Assembly: GCA_001768565.1 (NCBI GenBank)
Contig: MEOE01000007.1
Coordinates: 1-64,000, forward strand
Reading direction: 5' to 3'
DNA length: 64,000 nt
Source of the DNA: Bacteroidetes bacterium GWF2_33_16
GTDB taxonomy: Bacteria > Bacteroidota > Bacteroidia > Bacteroidales > UBA12077
Part shown: piece by piece, positions 42,227 to 51,604 of the stretch
How positions within the stretch are numbered: position 1 is the stretch's first letter
Layout: each line of letters begins with the position of its first letter
Translations under genes and position numbers: made by a program
Notes under the pieces: generated by a model
The model's database searches: none
What the model saw: only the letters and a program-made list of their open reading frames with translations
Told to the model about the DNA's origin: nothing

Positions 42227-44449
42227 TTAGGCATTTTTAGTTAAGTAAGACTCAATCAACGATAAAAAAGACTTTAGTCGAATAGGTTTAAGAATATAAT
42301 CATCGCATCCTGCTTTGCTGGCTTTTTCTTTAGCATCTTCAATACTAAGAGCCGTTTGTGCAATTACAGGTATGTTTTTATTAATAGATTTAATTACAGA
42401 TGTTGCCTCGAAGCCATTTAATAAAGGCATATTAATATCCATAAGCACTAAATCGATTTGTTGTCCCGATTTTACAATATCAACGGCTTCTTGTCCGTTT
42501 TTTGCCCTAATTGTTTGTGCTCCTGTGTTTTTTAATGCTTCAACAAGAAAAATGTAATTAATATCGGTATCATCAGCAATAAGTAATGTTTTTTCTCCCC
42601 AGTTGTATTTTTGAGCTGATGAGCTACGAACTACCTTGTCGAATTCGAGCTTAAGACCAATAACCAACATATCGTCAATCTGCATATAATTACCTTTCCA
42701 GTCTTCTATTGTTTTGTCAAGTATTTGATGCTGGATATCCATAGGTTTTTGATGTATTTTTAAAAGCAGTTCCTGAAATGTTCTTGACATGAACTTTCTG
42801 TATTTGGGACCTCCTATCTGATCTGGATAGCCATCGGTAAAAAGGTAAATAACATCTCCTTCTGTAACATTAATCTCGTGGTTTGTAAAAGGGATATCTG
42901 CATATTGATGAATGCTTGCAGGCATAGGATCACCTTTGTAAATCTTAAGTTCTCCATTTGTAATATGATAAAGAGGATTTCGTGCTCCGGAAAATTGAAC
43001 TTGTTTTGTATCATAATCGATAATACATAATGCCAGATCTATTCCATCTTTTGCTTCGTCGGAGCGGCCTGTCTGGTGCAACGATTCTATTATGTAAGTA
43101 CGTAGTTGATTTAAGATTTCGTTGGCCTGAAGAGAATAAACATGTTTGTTTTCGACAATTTTATTTACAATTTCGTTCATAAAGGCAGTACCTAACATAC
43201 TCATAAAAGCTCCTGGTACTCCATGTCCTGTGCAATCGGCAGCAGCTATAATAATCTTACTATCTTTATTCATTAGCCAGTAAAAATCACCACTAACAAT
43301 ATCGCGAGGTTTAAAGAGTATAAAATGCTCCGGAAGACTACGACGCAGAAAACCTGCAGGAGGCAATAATGCTGTTTGTATTCGCTTAGCATACTCAATG
43401 CTATCGGTAATATTTTGTTTTTGTTTATTTGCCAGGTCTCGCTGTGCAGCAATTTCGTCTGATTGAACCTGAATGTGAAGGTTTTTTGCTGCAAGTTCAT
43501 TATTGGCTTTTTTCTTAGCTTGTATCTGACGTATTAATACCAGGGAGAATAAGAGAATAATAATTGCAATAGCAGTAAAACTAAATCGAATAATACGTTC
43601 ATTTCTTAATTGGGCTTCTTTTTCACGAATGGCAAGTTCTTTTAGATCGAGTTCAAGTTGTTGCTGTTTCGAAATCTCCTCGGTTTTCTTAAGCGATTCT
43701 TGTGCCTCCTCAAGTTCAGATACTTTTTCTGATAATTGTTGCTCACTTAATGTTTTTGCCTGGGTGGCTTTTTGTACCTCAACTTTCGATTTTGTTTCAA
43801 TATCCTTTATTTGCTCCGATTTAATATGTTTATCGATCGAGGCAAACAGATTATAGTATTCCATTGTTTTTTCTGAGTTGCCCAATGTTTCATAGTTCTC
43901 GGCCAGCATTCCGTAACAGGTACGAATAAGTTTTAAGTTATTTAGTTCCTTGGCAATTAATAAGGCTTCGTCGAGATCTTTTATTGCTTCATTATTCTTT
44001 CCAAGTTGTTTTAATGCTCCAGCTTCGTTAATTAGTCCTGTATATATACCATCTTTCTGTTTTAAATTTCTGGCATAGCTCAATCCCTCATGAAAACTGT
44101 CGTACGCTTTTTTATAATCTTCCATATCGGTATAAATAAGCCCGATATTGAAAAGAATAGATTTTATTCCATTTAGGTTGTTGCTCTGTTTATTAAGTTC
44201 AAGCGACTCCTTGAAATACTGAGCTGCTTCTTTATAAACGCCACTTTCCCAATACAGGTATGCAATTTTATTCAGGTAGCTTGCTTGCTGTGTGGCATTG
44301 TTCTGTAATTTGAAATCTTCGGCCTGTTTCTTATAGTTTTCAATTAATGCATTTGTTTCCTGACTGATATCTTGTGCCTTCGAAAGGTTAGAATATCCCA
44401 GAAAGAAAAGAATAATAACTATACGAAAAACAAAATTTGTTTTTAGCAT
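42227..44449 (-). CDS. TPR / PP2C-SpoIIE phosphatase / receiver fusion protein
   Basis: 740 residues. A signal peptide is followed by a TPR region (about 35-230; YLYWESGVYKEAAQYFKES, then EDYKKAYDSFHEGL), a coiled coil, and a membrane helix (about 283-306). A SpoIIE/PP2C domain (about 360-610) has metal aspartates in DIVSGDFYW, AAADCTGHGVPGA, FTDGYPDQ and QIDDMLVIG. A C-terminal receiver domain has the phospho-acceptor Asp in LVLMDINMP (about 669) and Lys in DYILKPIR. The TPR part is likely periplasmic and senses a signal. The phosphatase probably acts on the SiaC-like proteins encoded next to it, while the receiver gives kinase input. The order phosphatase then receiver is the reverse of RsbU-type response regulators. 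Confidence 0.9.
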   Translation of the reverse strand: MLKTNFVFRIVIILFFLGYSNLSKAQDISQETNALIENYKKQAEDFKLQNNATQQASYLNKIAYLYWESGVYKEAAQYFKESLELNKQSNNLNGIKSILFNIGLIYTDMEDYKKAYDSFHEGLSYARNLKQKDGIYTGLINEAGALKQLGKNNEAIKDLDEALLIAKELNNLKLIRTCYGMLAENYETLGNSEKTMEYYNLFASIDKHIKSEQIKDIETKSKVEVQKATQAKTLSEQQLSEKVSELEEAQESLKKTEEISKQQQLELDLKELAIREKEAQLRNERIIRFSFTAIAIIILLFSLVLIRQIQAKKKANNELAAKNLHIQVQSDEIAAQRDLANKQKQNITDSIEYAKRIQTALLPPAGFLRRSLPEHFILFKPRDIVSGDFYWLMNKDSKIIIAAADCTGHGVPGAFMSMLGTAFMNEIVNKIVENKHVYSLQANEILNQLRTYIIESLHQTGRSDEAKDGIDLALCIIDYDTKQVQFSGARNPLYHITNGELKIYKGDPMPASIHQYADIPFTNHEINVTEGDVIYLFTDGYPDQIGGPKYRKFMSRTFQELLLKIHQKPMDIQHQILDKTIEDWKGNYMQIDDMLVIGLKLEFDKVVRSSSAQKYNWGEKTLLIADDTDINYIFLVEALKNTGAQTIRAKNGQEAVDIVKSGQQIDLVLMDINMPLLNGFEATSVIKSINKNIPVIAQTALSIEDAKEKASKAGCDDYILKPIRLKSFLSLIESYLTKNA

Positions 44450-44467
44450 AAATAATTGATTGAGACT

Positions 44468-46207
44468 CTATTCAATAAAAAACTCAATACTTTCAGTTGA
44501 TTTGTTACCTAATTTATCGATGGATGTTACATCAATTTTATAGGTTTTATTCTTCTGAAAATCAGAGATAAGACTTGTATATTGTTTAGGTGCGGCACCA
44601 TTTATCGAATAAAACATTTTTTCGTATCCAACCGACATATCGGTTGATGATAAAAATAAAACTACGTGACTAGGATATACATCATAACTTTTATCATTAA
44701 TAGTTTGTTTTTTCTCAGCCACAATACTAAAACGGAAGAAAACCTGAGGGCCCACATTATCGACAACAACAATAAATGTATTCGAATTGCTGTTATCCAC
44801 ATTATCGTAGCCGGTATAGTTTATAACATGCTGTCCATCGGTTTCAACAGAAAACGATTTTGAATATTGCTGATTCGGCTCATTATTAATATTATATTCC
44901 AAATGCTTGTAACCTGCTGCATCATCTTTCGCGCTCAGTCTTATTTTTGTGTTTTTTGTGATATAAGTTGTATCGCGCGATATAAAGCTGGGGCCTTCGA
45001 ATGCATGACCTAATACCGGGCCATTTAAATCAACAAACGAAATATTGGTTTTGTCGGTCATTATAGTGCTAATGCTTTGATTATTAACATTGTCGATAGC
45101 AAAGGTTTGGATTTTTAACTGTCCTGATTTTGAAAGGTAAAACGGCTGATCATACGAAATAAACTCACCATTATTAATTGAGTATCGTATTTCTTTAACC
45201 CCCGATTTATTATCCATAGCCGTAAGTTTAATCTTGCTTCTACCCGAAGAATATTCTTTCCCGTTGGCAATAAATGTATTTCCTATAAGCTCATCAACAA
45301 GCATAGGAGGCGTTTTATCAAGATAAAAAGAATAGCTTTTTTTATCTTCTTCGTTGCCTGAATTATCTACTGAATAATAGGTTATTGTATGATCACCCTC
45401 TTTCAGATTTGAAGTTGCAACTGGTTGTCGATACAAAGAAAAAGCTCCTTCGTTAAAGGCATAAAAAGTACTCTTTACATTCGAATTATCGTCGGTTGAT
45501 GTAAGTTTGATCGCAGAACGTGGTGAAAGGATGTTGTTATAAATATCTCCTTCAACCTCTAAATTGGTAACTGGTTTTGTAATATCTATTCTTATTTGAA
45601 TTTCTTTTGCTGTTTCAACATTACCAACATTATCTACCGAATAAAATTTAATTAACTGGAGTGTTTCATTTTCAATGCGGATGCTTTCTTTTAGTTCCTT
45701 GTAAGGAGCACCGTTTATCGAATAGAATGTAGCTTCAACGCCTGATGTTTCGTCTTTGGTTTTAAATAACAGTTCTATTTTATTATTAAAATAATAGATA
45801 TTGGAGTTTTTATAAAAGGTTTGGTTATCAAAAGAAAAATTTGTTACTGGAGGCTTACTATCTGCATACAGTTCCCATATAATATCCGATTCGGGCATAA
45901 TTGTTTCTTTGGTTATAGTATCAACCTTTGATGGAGAGCGGAAAGTATTATATCCTTCGGTATCCATATAACTTGGATTAACATATGGTTTTGAATCATC
46001 TGAAGGGTTTAGTAAAAACTTTTGCGAGTTATTTTCGCCTGTTGTGGAAACCCAGAAATAAAGAGGCAAATCTTTATTAATATACATCTTTCCTTCGGGT
46101 GATAAATAAACTTTTTTCTGATGTTGAAGCGGTTCCTGCGCCCATACAAAGCTCGAATGAATTGATAAAATTGTTAATAATAGAGTAAGAAACTTAGTAT
46201 TCCTCAT
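44468..46207 (-). CDS. Exported protein with OmpL47-like repeats
   Basis: A 579-residue secreted protein with a signal peptide ending VWAQ. It is built from about five repeats of roughly 90 residues with the pattern YSINGAPY, then HTITYYSVDNSGNEE and LDKTPP, the OmpL47-type beta module found in bacterial surface and carbohydrate-associated proteins. N-terminal residues about 30-110 are distinct. It lies 18 nt upstream of the phosphatase gene on the same strand, so it is probably part of the same transcript and may be a surface partner for its periplasmic TPR region (inference). No C-terminal sorting signal is seen. Confidence 0.8.
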   Translation of the reverse strand: MRNTKFLTLLLTILSIHSSFVWAQEPLQHQKKVYLSPEGKMYINKDLPLYFWVSTTGENNSQKFLLNPSDDSKPYVNPSYMDTEGYNTFRSPSKVDTITKETIMPESDIIWELYADSKPPVTNFSFDNQTFYKNSNIYYFNNKIELLFKTKDETSGVEATFYSINGAPYKELKESIRIENETLQLIKFYSVDNVGNVETAKEIQIRIDITKPVTNLEVEGDIYNNILSPRSAIKLTSTDDNSNVKSTFYAFNEGAFSLYRQPVATSNLKEGDHTITYYSVDNSGNEEDKKSYSFYLDKTPPMLVDELIGNTFIANGKEYSSGRSKIKLTAMDNKSGVKEIRYSINNGEFISYDQPFYLSKSGQLKIQTFAIDNVNNQSISTIMTDKTNISFVDLNGPVLGHAFEGPSFISRDTTYITKNTKIRLSAKDDAAGYKHLEYNINNEPNQQYSKSFSVETDGQHVINYTGYDNVDNSNSNTFIVVVDNVGPQVFFRFSIVAEKKQTINDKSYDVYPSHVVLFLSSTDMSVGYEKMFYSINGAAPKQYTSLISDFQKNKTYKIDVTSIDKLGNKSTESIEFFIE

Positions 46208-46429
46208 AATTTTAGGTGTTTAGATTTTCAATATTATTAGGGCTCTGCTTTTATACGATTTTTCTTAAAAATGTTTTATAAAAATAGGAATAAATCCCTG
46301 TTGATGCAAATAGATAATTTTGAAATTCGATGCTCCTGATATTAATAATTAAAATTTTGTCCTTGGCTGGTGTTGTCCCGTCCACATATCTATTGGGATC
46401 CGGAAGAAGATTGAATGAAAAAACAATTT

Positions 46430-49400
46430 TTACCTGATAATAGTTACAGTACCCGAAATTCTTCCTAACCCATTTTTCAAATAAATAATGTAGAAGTATG
46501 AATCCATAGGTAAAGCCTTACCATTAAATGTGCCATCCCAATATTTTGATTCCCCATAACCTCTTGAGAAAAATACCCTTTTTCCACTTCGGTCAAATAC
46601 TTCTATGTCGGCGTTTGGATAAAGTTCTTCCATATCCTTAATTTTCCAAACATCATTTATGCCATCGCCATTTGGAGAAAAGGCTGATGGAATATCAACA
46701 CAATAATCTTTTCCGCTCTGAAGAATTATATTTCGTTCTAGTCCGCATGAGTTTTCGTCGTAAATATAAACTGTATATCTGCCCGAGCGGATACTATAAA
46801 GATCTTCGTCGGTACTTCCATTACTCCAGTAAATACTATATAAGCCAATACCTCCGGTTACATTTAGTTCAATAAATCCATCCTGCATATCCGGACACGA
46901 TGACCTGTTAATTACAGGATCAATAGCTAAAATTTCGGGTTCAATAACTTCAACAACAGTATCTAAAATACAATCCTGTGCATCGGTAATATTTATCGAA
47001 TACAATCCTTTACCTAGGAATGATTCAAATGATGATGTATTGCCATCCGACCAATTATAGTTATACGATGGTGTACCTCCATACATCTGAATACCAATAG
47101 ATCCGTTATGATAACCAAAACAGGTTATGTCTTTCTTGTCAATTGTAGCAATTAATGGATCAGGTTGTGTTATTTCAATTGAGGAAACCTGTTGACAATT
47201 ATTATTATCGGTAACATAAATGGTATATGGCCCCGGACCTAGATCGTTAAGGCTACTTTCAGTAATCAATGTATCGTGGCTCCATGAATAAGTATATGGA
47301 GATATACCTCCATTTGGAGCAACTGATATTTGTCCGTTACTAAATCCAAAGCAGGTAATATTTGTTTTCTGCAGGTTAATTTCAATCGCTGATGGCTCGT
47401 TAATATCTATCGAATTTGATGCAGTACAACCCCTGCTGTCAACAATATTAACAGAATATGTACCTTGTGATAATCCCGTGATTGTGTCGTTAGTTGATGA
47501 GTTTGACCATAATACAGAGTATACTCCGTTACCTCCCGAAACATTAACAAAAGCAGTACCATCGGCATAACCGAAACATTGAATATCGGTTTTATTTATA
47601 ATTGCTAACATTTCTTCTGGCTCAATGATCTCTGCCGAATTATATATTTTACAATTTTTCTCATCTGAAATAGTAATGGTATAAGTGCCTGCAGGCAACT
47701 CGGTTATATCGGTTATTGTATCGCCGGTTGACCATAAATAGGTATGATCACCATTTCCGCCCCATGAGCTTACACTTAATGTACCATCATTTCTTCCATA
47801 GCAGGTAATATCCGATTTTACAATATCCGACAAGAATAACGGAGGTTCGTTAACTGTTGCTGTATCTCTTGCCACACAACCCTTCCAGTCGGTAACAGTT
47901 ACAATATACTGGCCACCCGACAATCCTAACAAATCTTGTGTTGTAGCACCGTTCGACCATAAATAGCTATATGTACCGTTACCTCCATTGATTGCTATGT
48001 CAATGGTTCCGTCAGCATCGCCAGCACATGATATTATTGTTGATGTTGATGTAACAACCATTGTGTCGGGCTGGGTAATCAGGGTGCTTTTATTAGGGAT
48101 TACACATCCTGAAGCATCTGTAATTGAAACAGTATATAATCCTGGTTTCAGGTGTTCGATTTTTGCTGTTGTTTGTCCTGTATTCCATAAGAAGTTGCTT
48201 GCACCTGGTGCGAAAGCTGTGGCCGAGCCATTTTCAAACCCATAACAAGTAACAGCAACAGGGAATACACTGGCCGATAGTTCGTTTGGTTCACCTACAT
48301 AGAAACTGGTATCTTGCCAACATCCTTTATAGTCGGTTATCAGAACATCGTAAATGTCTCCCGAAAGATCTTTAGCAAAGTTGGTGGTTTCACCAGTCGA
48401 CCAAAAATATTCGAATCCACCGTTACCACCTGTAGGAACAACTTCCAGATATCCATCGGCATAACCGAAACAAGTAACCGATTTCAGACTATCTAAGTGA
48501 GGTGTTAGCCTGTCGGGCTGTTTAATATCAATAGTATCTTTTGTTATACATCCCTGATTATCGGTAATTGTAACAATATATGTTCCTTTCGATAAACCTG
48601 TAGCTTTTTGGGTAGATTGGCTCGATGGATCATCCCATAAATAAGTAAACTGATTTACACCGTTCTGAGCTATCACGGTTGCATACGCATCTGAGTCGAG
48701 ATAACAGGTAACACTATCTTCGGTATTGTTATTTGTAAAATCAAAATGAGTATCGGGTGTTGGATGAACCGTAACAACTGCTGTTGCAACAGGGCCGGCG
48801 CTGCAGCCTAATGGGGCCAGTGGCGTTACAGTATAGGTAACTATTTCCGGTGATGCAGGTAATGCAGTCGGGTTATTCAATAAATCCTGGAATATGTATG
48901 GGTTCGGGCGATTAATTGCTGCTGAATTACCAGTAATACCTCCTGTAGTAACTGATGTATAATTAAATGTTATCACCCCGGTTGTAAATACACTTGGGGA
49001 TGAAAGCGTTATTTGATCATAGGTATCATTACATATGGTATCGCGGAAAACAGTTGCAATAGCCCGCGGCGTAGGATTAACATATATACGAACTGTATCG
49101 GCTGTTCCAACACAATAAGTTGAGAATGGCCCTGTAGGAATAATACGATACTCAACATAATCGTAAATGTCGGTTGGGTTATGCAATGTATGCAGTATTA
49201 GATTTCCTCCAGTTAAACTAGTTGATGTACCTGAAATATTACCTGTACGTATTACTTCTATTTCGAACGTAGAGCCCGGCACATCACTTGTAATAAGAAT
49301 ATTGGTGGTTCCATAATCGCACAAAGTATCGACTTGTGGCGTACCCAGAGCAACAGGAATAGGATTAACTGTAAGTGTTCCGGCATTGCTTATAATAAAA

Positions 49401-50656
49401 TTACCTCTGGCATCGGTAATTCTAACCCTGTATTGATATCCACTCATGGCAAGGTTAGTAGATGATAGCTGCAATGTTTTGGTTGTGGCACCCGAGTAAA
49501 CTCCTCCGTTTGGTAATATTGCCCAACCACTGCCTGTATTTATTTGCCATTGATAAGTAAGTGTACCACGACCAGTTGCATAAACCGAGAAGGAAGCACT
49601 TTCGCCATTACATACAGCGGTATCGGCAGGATGAGTCCATATGCGTGGTCGTCCGAGAGCCAGAGCAAGCTGTGTTCCCGATGATGAAATATTTGTAGAT
49701 ATATTGTTTCGCTGACCTGTTGTGCCCGATGCATCAATGTGAACACCATCCAATGCCCAGTTACCACCATTGGTTCGTTTTATTACCCTGGTCATATCCT
49801 GAATAGCAGGAGTAAACCCATTTCCATTTATGCTGATATTAAAACTGCTAACAGAAAAGCTATTCGACACCAGATTCCAGTAACCATCGTTGTAAGCTTC
49901 ATAAACTTCAACACTATCGGCAAATGTTAAATCCGTTAAAGGCAAACCGTTGCTTCCCGGATCGGCTGCAATAAATTCGGAAAGAACCGATCCTGTGGTT
50001 GGTGTTACATTGGTATTCAGATTCAGCGGATTGTAATAGCTTGTAGTACCCAGCGGGAATAAGTAATTGCCAGCGGAATTCACACGACGATCGAACTTAC
50101 CCAGAACACGGCTTCCGGTAGATGAAGTATAATTCAATGCTCCGGGTAATGGATTTGTTAAATACAATGTATTTGTCCCGGGATCGATATTTCCGAGAGC
50201 CATACTCAATGTTCCCGCTACAGTAACATTCTGTGGTAATACAATCCGGTTGTTTAATGCAATACCCGAATTGTTGATTACCAGGTTATGGAATGTTTCG
50301 CCGCCAGCCCTTGTAATGGTTTGCAGGTTGTTTCCATTAAACTGAACGGTGCTTGCGCCGGAATTGAAAACACCTGTATTTATCCAGTTGCCGGCCAAAT
50401 TAAAATATCCATTTCCACCTGTTGTGGCAGCATTACGATAATCGCCGGTAAGGTTAAAAACACCGTTGTTTGTAATTAAACCAGCCTGGTTAACCACGGT
50501 ATCGGTTTGTACAACAACCCCTCCGGTAAGATTTATAGCGGCGCCACTATTTGATATTACCTGGGCCGAAATATTTTGTAAAAATAATAGCATAGCAAAA
50601 CATACCACAACAGCAGATTTCAGAACGAAACCTGTTCCTGTGTTAACCATCCTCAT
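46430..50656 (-). CDS. SprB-repeat surface protein with type B T9SS signal
   Basis: About 1408 residues. The start is taken at ATG 50656 (the frame opens with TTG at 50677; ATG 50650 is also possible). A signal peptide ends NISAQ, then about 600 residues of beta-rich and Ig-like segments. Nine SprB repeats of about 70 residues (about 640-1310) follow, each opening TCxGxxDG, with GGNG and YLWSxG inside and ending TITDxxGC. The C-terminal signal is of the gliding-motility type (type B): PSAFSPNGDGINDVW, then VFDRSGKRVF and WDGTFNGK. SprB is the adhesin moved along the cell in gliding, and this is a smaller relative. It is exported by T9SS and probably works in adhesion. Confidence 0.92.
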   Translation of the reverse strand: MRMVNTGTGFVLKSAVVVCFAMLLFLQNISAQVISNSGAAINLTGGVVVQTDTVVNQAGLITNNGVFNLTGDYRNAATTGGNGYFNLAGNWINTGVFNSGASTVQFNGNNLQTITRAGGETFHNLVINNSGIALNNRIVLPQNVTVAGTLSMALGNIDPGTNTLYLTNPLPGALNYTSSTGSRVLGKFDRRVNSAGNYLFPLGTTSYYNPLNLNTNVTPTTGSVLSEFIAADPGSNGLPLTDLTFADSVEVYEAYNDGYWNLVSNSFSVSSFNISINGNGFTPAIQDMTRVIKRTNGGNWALDGVHIDASGTTGQRNNISTNISSSGTQLALALGRPRIWTHPADTAVCNGESASFSVYATGRGTLTYQWQINTGSGWAILPNGGVYSGATTKTLQLSSTNLAMSGYQYRVRITDARGNFIISNAGTLTVNPIPVALGTPQVDTLCDYGTTNILITSDVPGSTFEIEVIRTGNISGTSTSLTGGNLILHTLHNPTDIYDYVEYRIIPTGPFSTYCVGTADTVRIYVNPTPRAIATVFRDTICNDTYDQITLSSPSVFTTGVITFNYTSVTTGGITGNSAAINRPNPYIFQDLLNNPTALPASPEIVTYTVTPLAPLGCSAGPVATAVVTVHPTPDTHFDFTNNNTEDSVTCYLDSDAYATVIAQNGVNQFTYLWDDPSSQSTQKATGLSKGTYIVTITDNQGCITKDTIDIKQPDRLTPHLDSLKSVTCFGYADGYLEVVPTGGNGGFEYFWSTGETTNFAKDLSGDIYDVLITDYKGCWQDTSFYVGEPNELSASVFPVAVTCYGFENGSATAFAPGASNFLWNTGQTTAKIEHLKPGLYTVSITDASGCVIPNKSTLITQPDTMVVTSTSTIISCAGDADGTIDIAINGGNGTYSYLWSNGATTQDLLGLSGGQYIVTVTDWKGCVARDTATVNEPPLFLSDIVKSDITCYGRNDGTLSVSSWGGNGDHTYLWSTGDTITDITELPAGTYTITISDEKNCKIYNSAEIIEPEEMLAIINKTDIQCFGYADGTAFVNVSGGNGVYSVLWSNSSTNDTITGLSQGTYSVNIVDSRGCTASNSIDINEPSAIEINLQKTNITCFGFSNGQISVAPNGGISPYTYSWSHDTLITESSLNDLGPGPYTIYVTDNNNCQQVSSIEITQPDPLIATIDKKDITCFGYHNGSIGIQMYGGTPSYNYNWSDGNTSSFESFLGKGLYSINITDAQDCILDTVVEVIEPEILAIDPVINRSSCPDMQDGFIELNVTGGIGLYSIYWSNGSTDEDLYSIRSGRYTVYIYDENSCGLERNIILQSGKDYCVDIPSAFSPNGDGINDVWKIKDMEELYPNADIEVFDRSGKRVFFSRGYGESKYWDGTFNGKALPMDSYFYIIYLKNGLGRISGTVTIIR

Positions 50657-50699
50657 ATGTTTAAATGCTCTGCTCAATATTTTTTCTTTTTTACTTCTT

Positions 50700-50764
50700 T
50701 GTCATTGCGATCCCGACGATTCTGTCGGGAGAAGCAATCTATAGACTGCTCGCAGTGACTATCA
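50700..50764. repeat. Dispersed palindromic repeat
   Basis: GTCATTGCGA and TCGCAGTGAC (one mismatch) frame an inner pair TCCCGAC/GTCGGGA, with GAAGCAATCT in between. This TTGCGA...GAAGCAATCT layout is that of dispersed palindromes seen in many genomes. The following 50765-50850 holds another repeat-like stretch (TTCGTGTTCTTTGTG, CTTTGCGGTAAAA). Confidence 0.65.
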
Positions 50765-50850
50765 CTTTTTTCTTTTTTTCAATTTCTTCGTGTTCTTTGT
50801 GATCCTATACTTTGTGATCTTTGCGGTAAAAAATAAACCACCAAGCTCAC

Positions 50851-50906
50851 AACTTTAATTCACTTTAATTTACTTTAGCTCACTTTAGCTCACTTTAATT
50901 TACTTT
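50851..50906. repeat. Decamer repeat array next to FKBP gene
   Basis: About five and a half units of CACTTTARYT in a row, ending exactly at the stop codon of the FKBP gene. It is the same family as the arrays at 41.3 and 41.8 kb. Confidence 0.7.
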
Positions 50907-51581
50907 TTATTTTATTTCTAATAACTCAATATCAAACACAAGTGCCGAGTAGGGTGGAACTACATTTTGTAATCCCTTTTCGCCGTATCCTAGCACTGAT
51001 GGTATAAAAATCCGCCAAACCGATCCCACAGGCATTAATTGTACCGCTTCATTCAAGCCCGGAATTAAAGAGCCAATAGCAATCGTAATTGGCTGTTTCT
51101 TTTTGTATGTATCTTCGAAAATGGCACCATCGGGCAATACACCAACTGCATTAATTACAACTGTACTTTTTGCCGATGGTCGAACACCATCTCCTTGCCT
51201 TCTAATTATATAGTTAACACCATTTGGTAAAACGCCAACACCAGTTTTCCCTTTAAGTGTGGCAAACAATTGTTCTTCCTGCAGCTTGCTTTTTTCAATT
51301 TGCGTGGAAAGCTGGTATTCGTTAATTGTTTTCCGGATTATCGAATCGTTTACTGCTAATGCTTTCTTTTGCAGCACATCTTCCATTCCTTTTAAAAACA
51401 GATTGGCATTTTTAACCTCGAAATTGTTTTTTACCATCCACTGGCCCGTGGCAACACCTTCGGCATATTGCAGCGTATCGGCTTTGGTTGCCAATTTAAC
51501 TACCTGTGATTGTTTTACTGATTTTTGAGCAAAACCAGTAGTCGAAATAATTAAAACAACAATAAATATATAAAATTTCAT
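50907..51581 (-). CDS. FKBP-type peptidyl-prolyl isomerase, exported
   Basis: 224 residues. A signal peptide ends GFAQ, an N-terminal helical dimerisation region of the FkpA/Mip type follows (about 25-115; QYAEGVATGQWMVKN), and the C-terminal FKBP domain (about 118-224) carries GVLPDGAIFEDTYKKKQP, IPGLNEAVQLMPVGS and IPSVLGYGEKGL. It catalyses proline isomerisation of periplasmic or outer-membrane proteins. It lies 23 nt downstream of a large repeat-rich surface protein and upstream of the SprB-type protein, so it may assist folding of these neighbours (inference). Confidence 0.93.
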   Translation of the reverse strand: MKFYIFIVVLIISTTGFAQKSVKQSQVVKLATKADTLQYAEGVATGQWMVKNNFEVKNANLFLKGMEDVLQKKALAVNDSIIRKTINEYQLSTQIEKSKLQEEQLFATLKGKTGVGVLPNGVNYIIRRQGDGVRPSAKSTVVINAVGVLPDGAIFEDTYKKKQPITIAIGSLIPGLNEAVQLMPVGSVWRIFIPSVLGYGEKGLQNVVPPYSALVFDIELLEIK

Positions 51582-51604
51582 TACTTATAATGATTAAATG
51601 TTAT

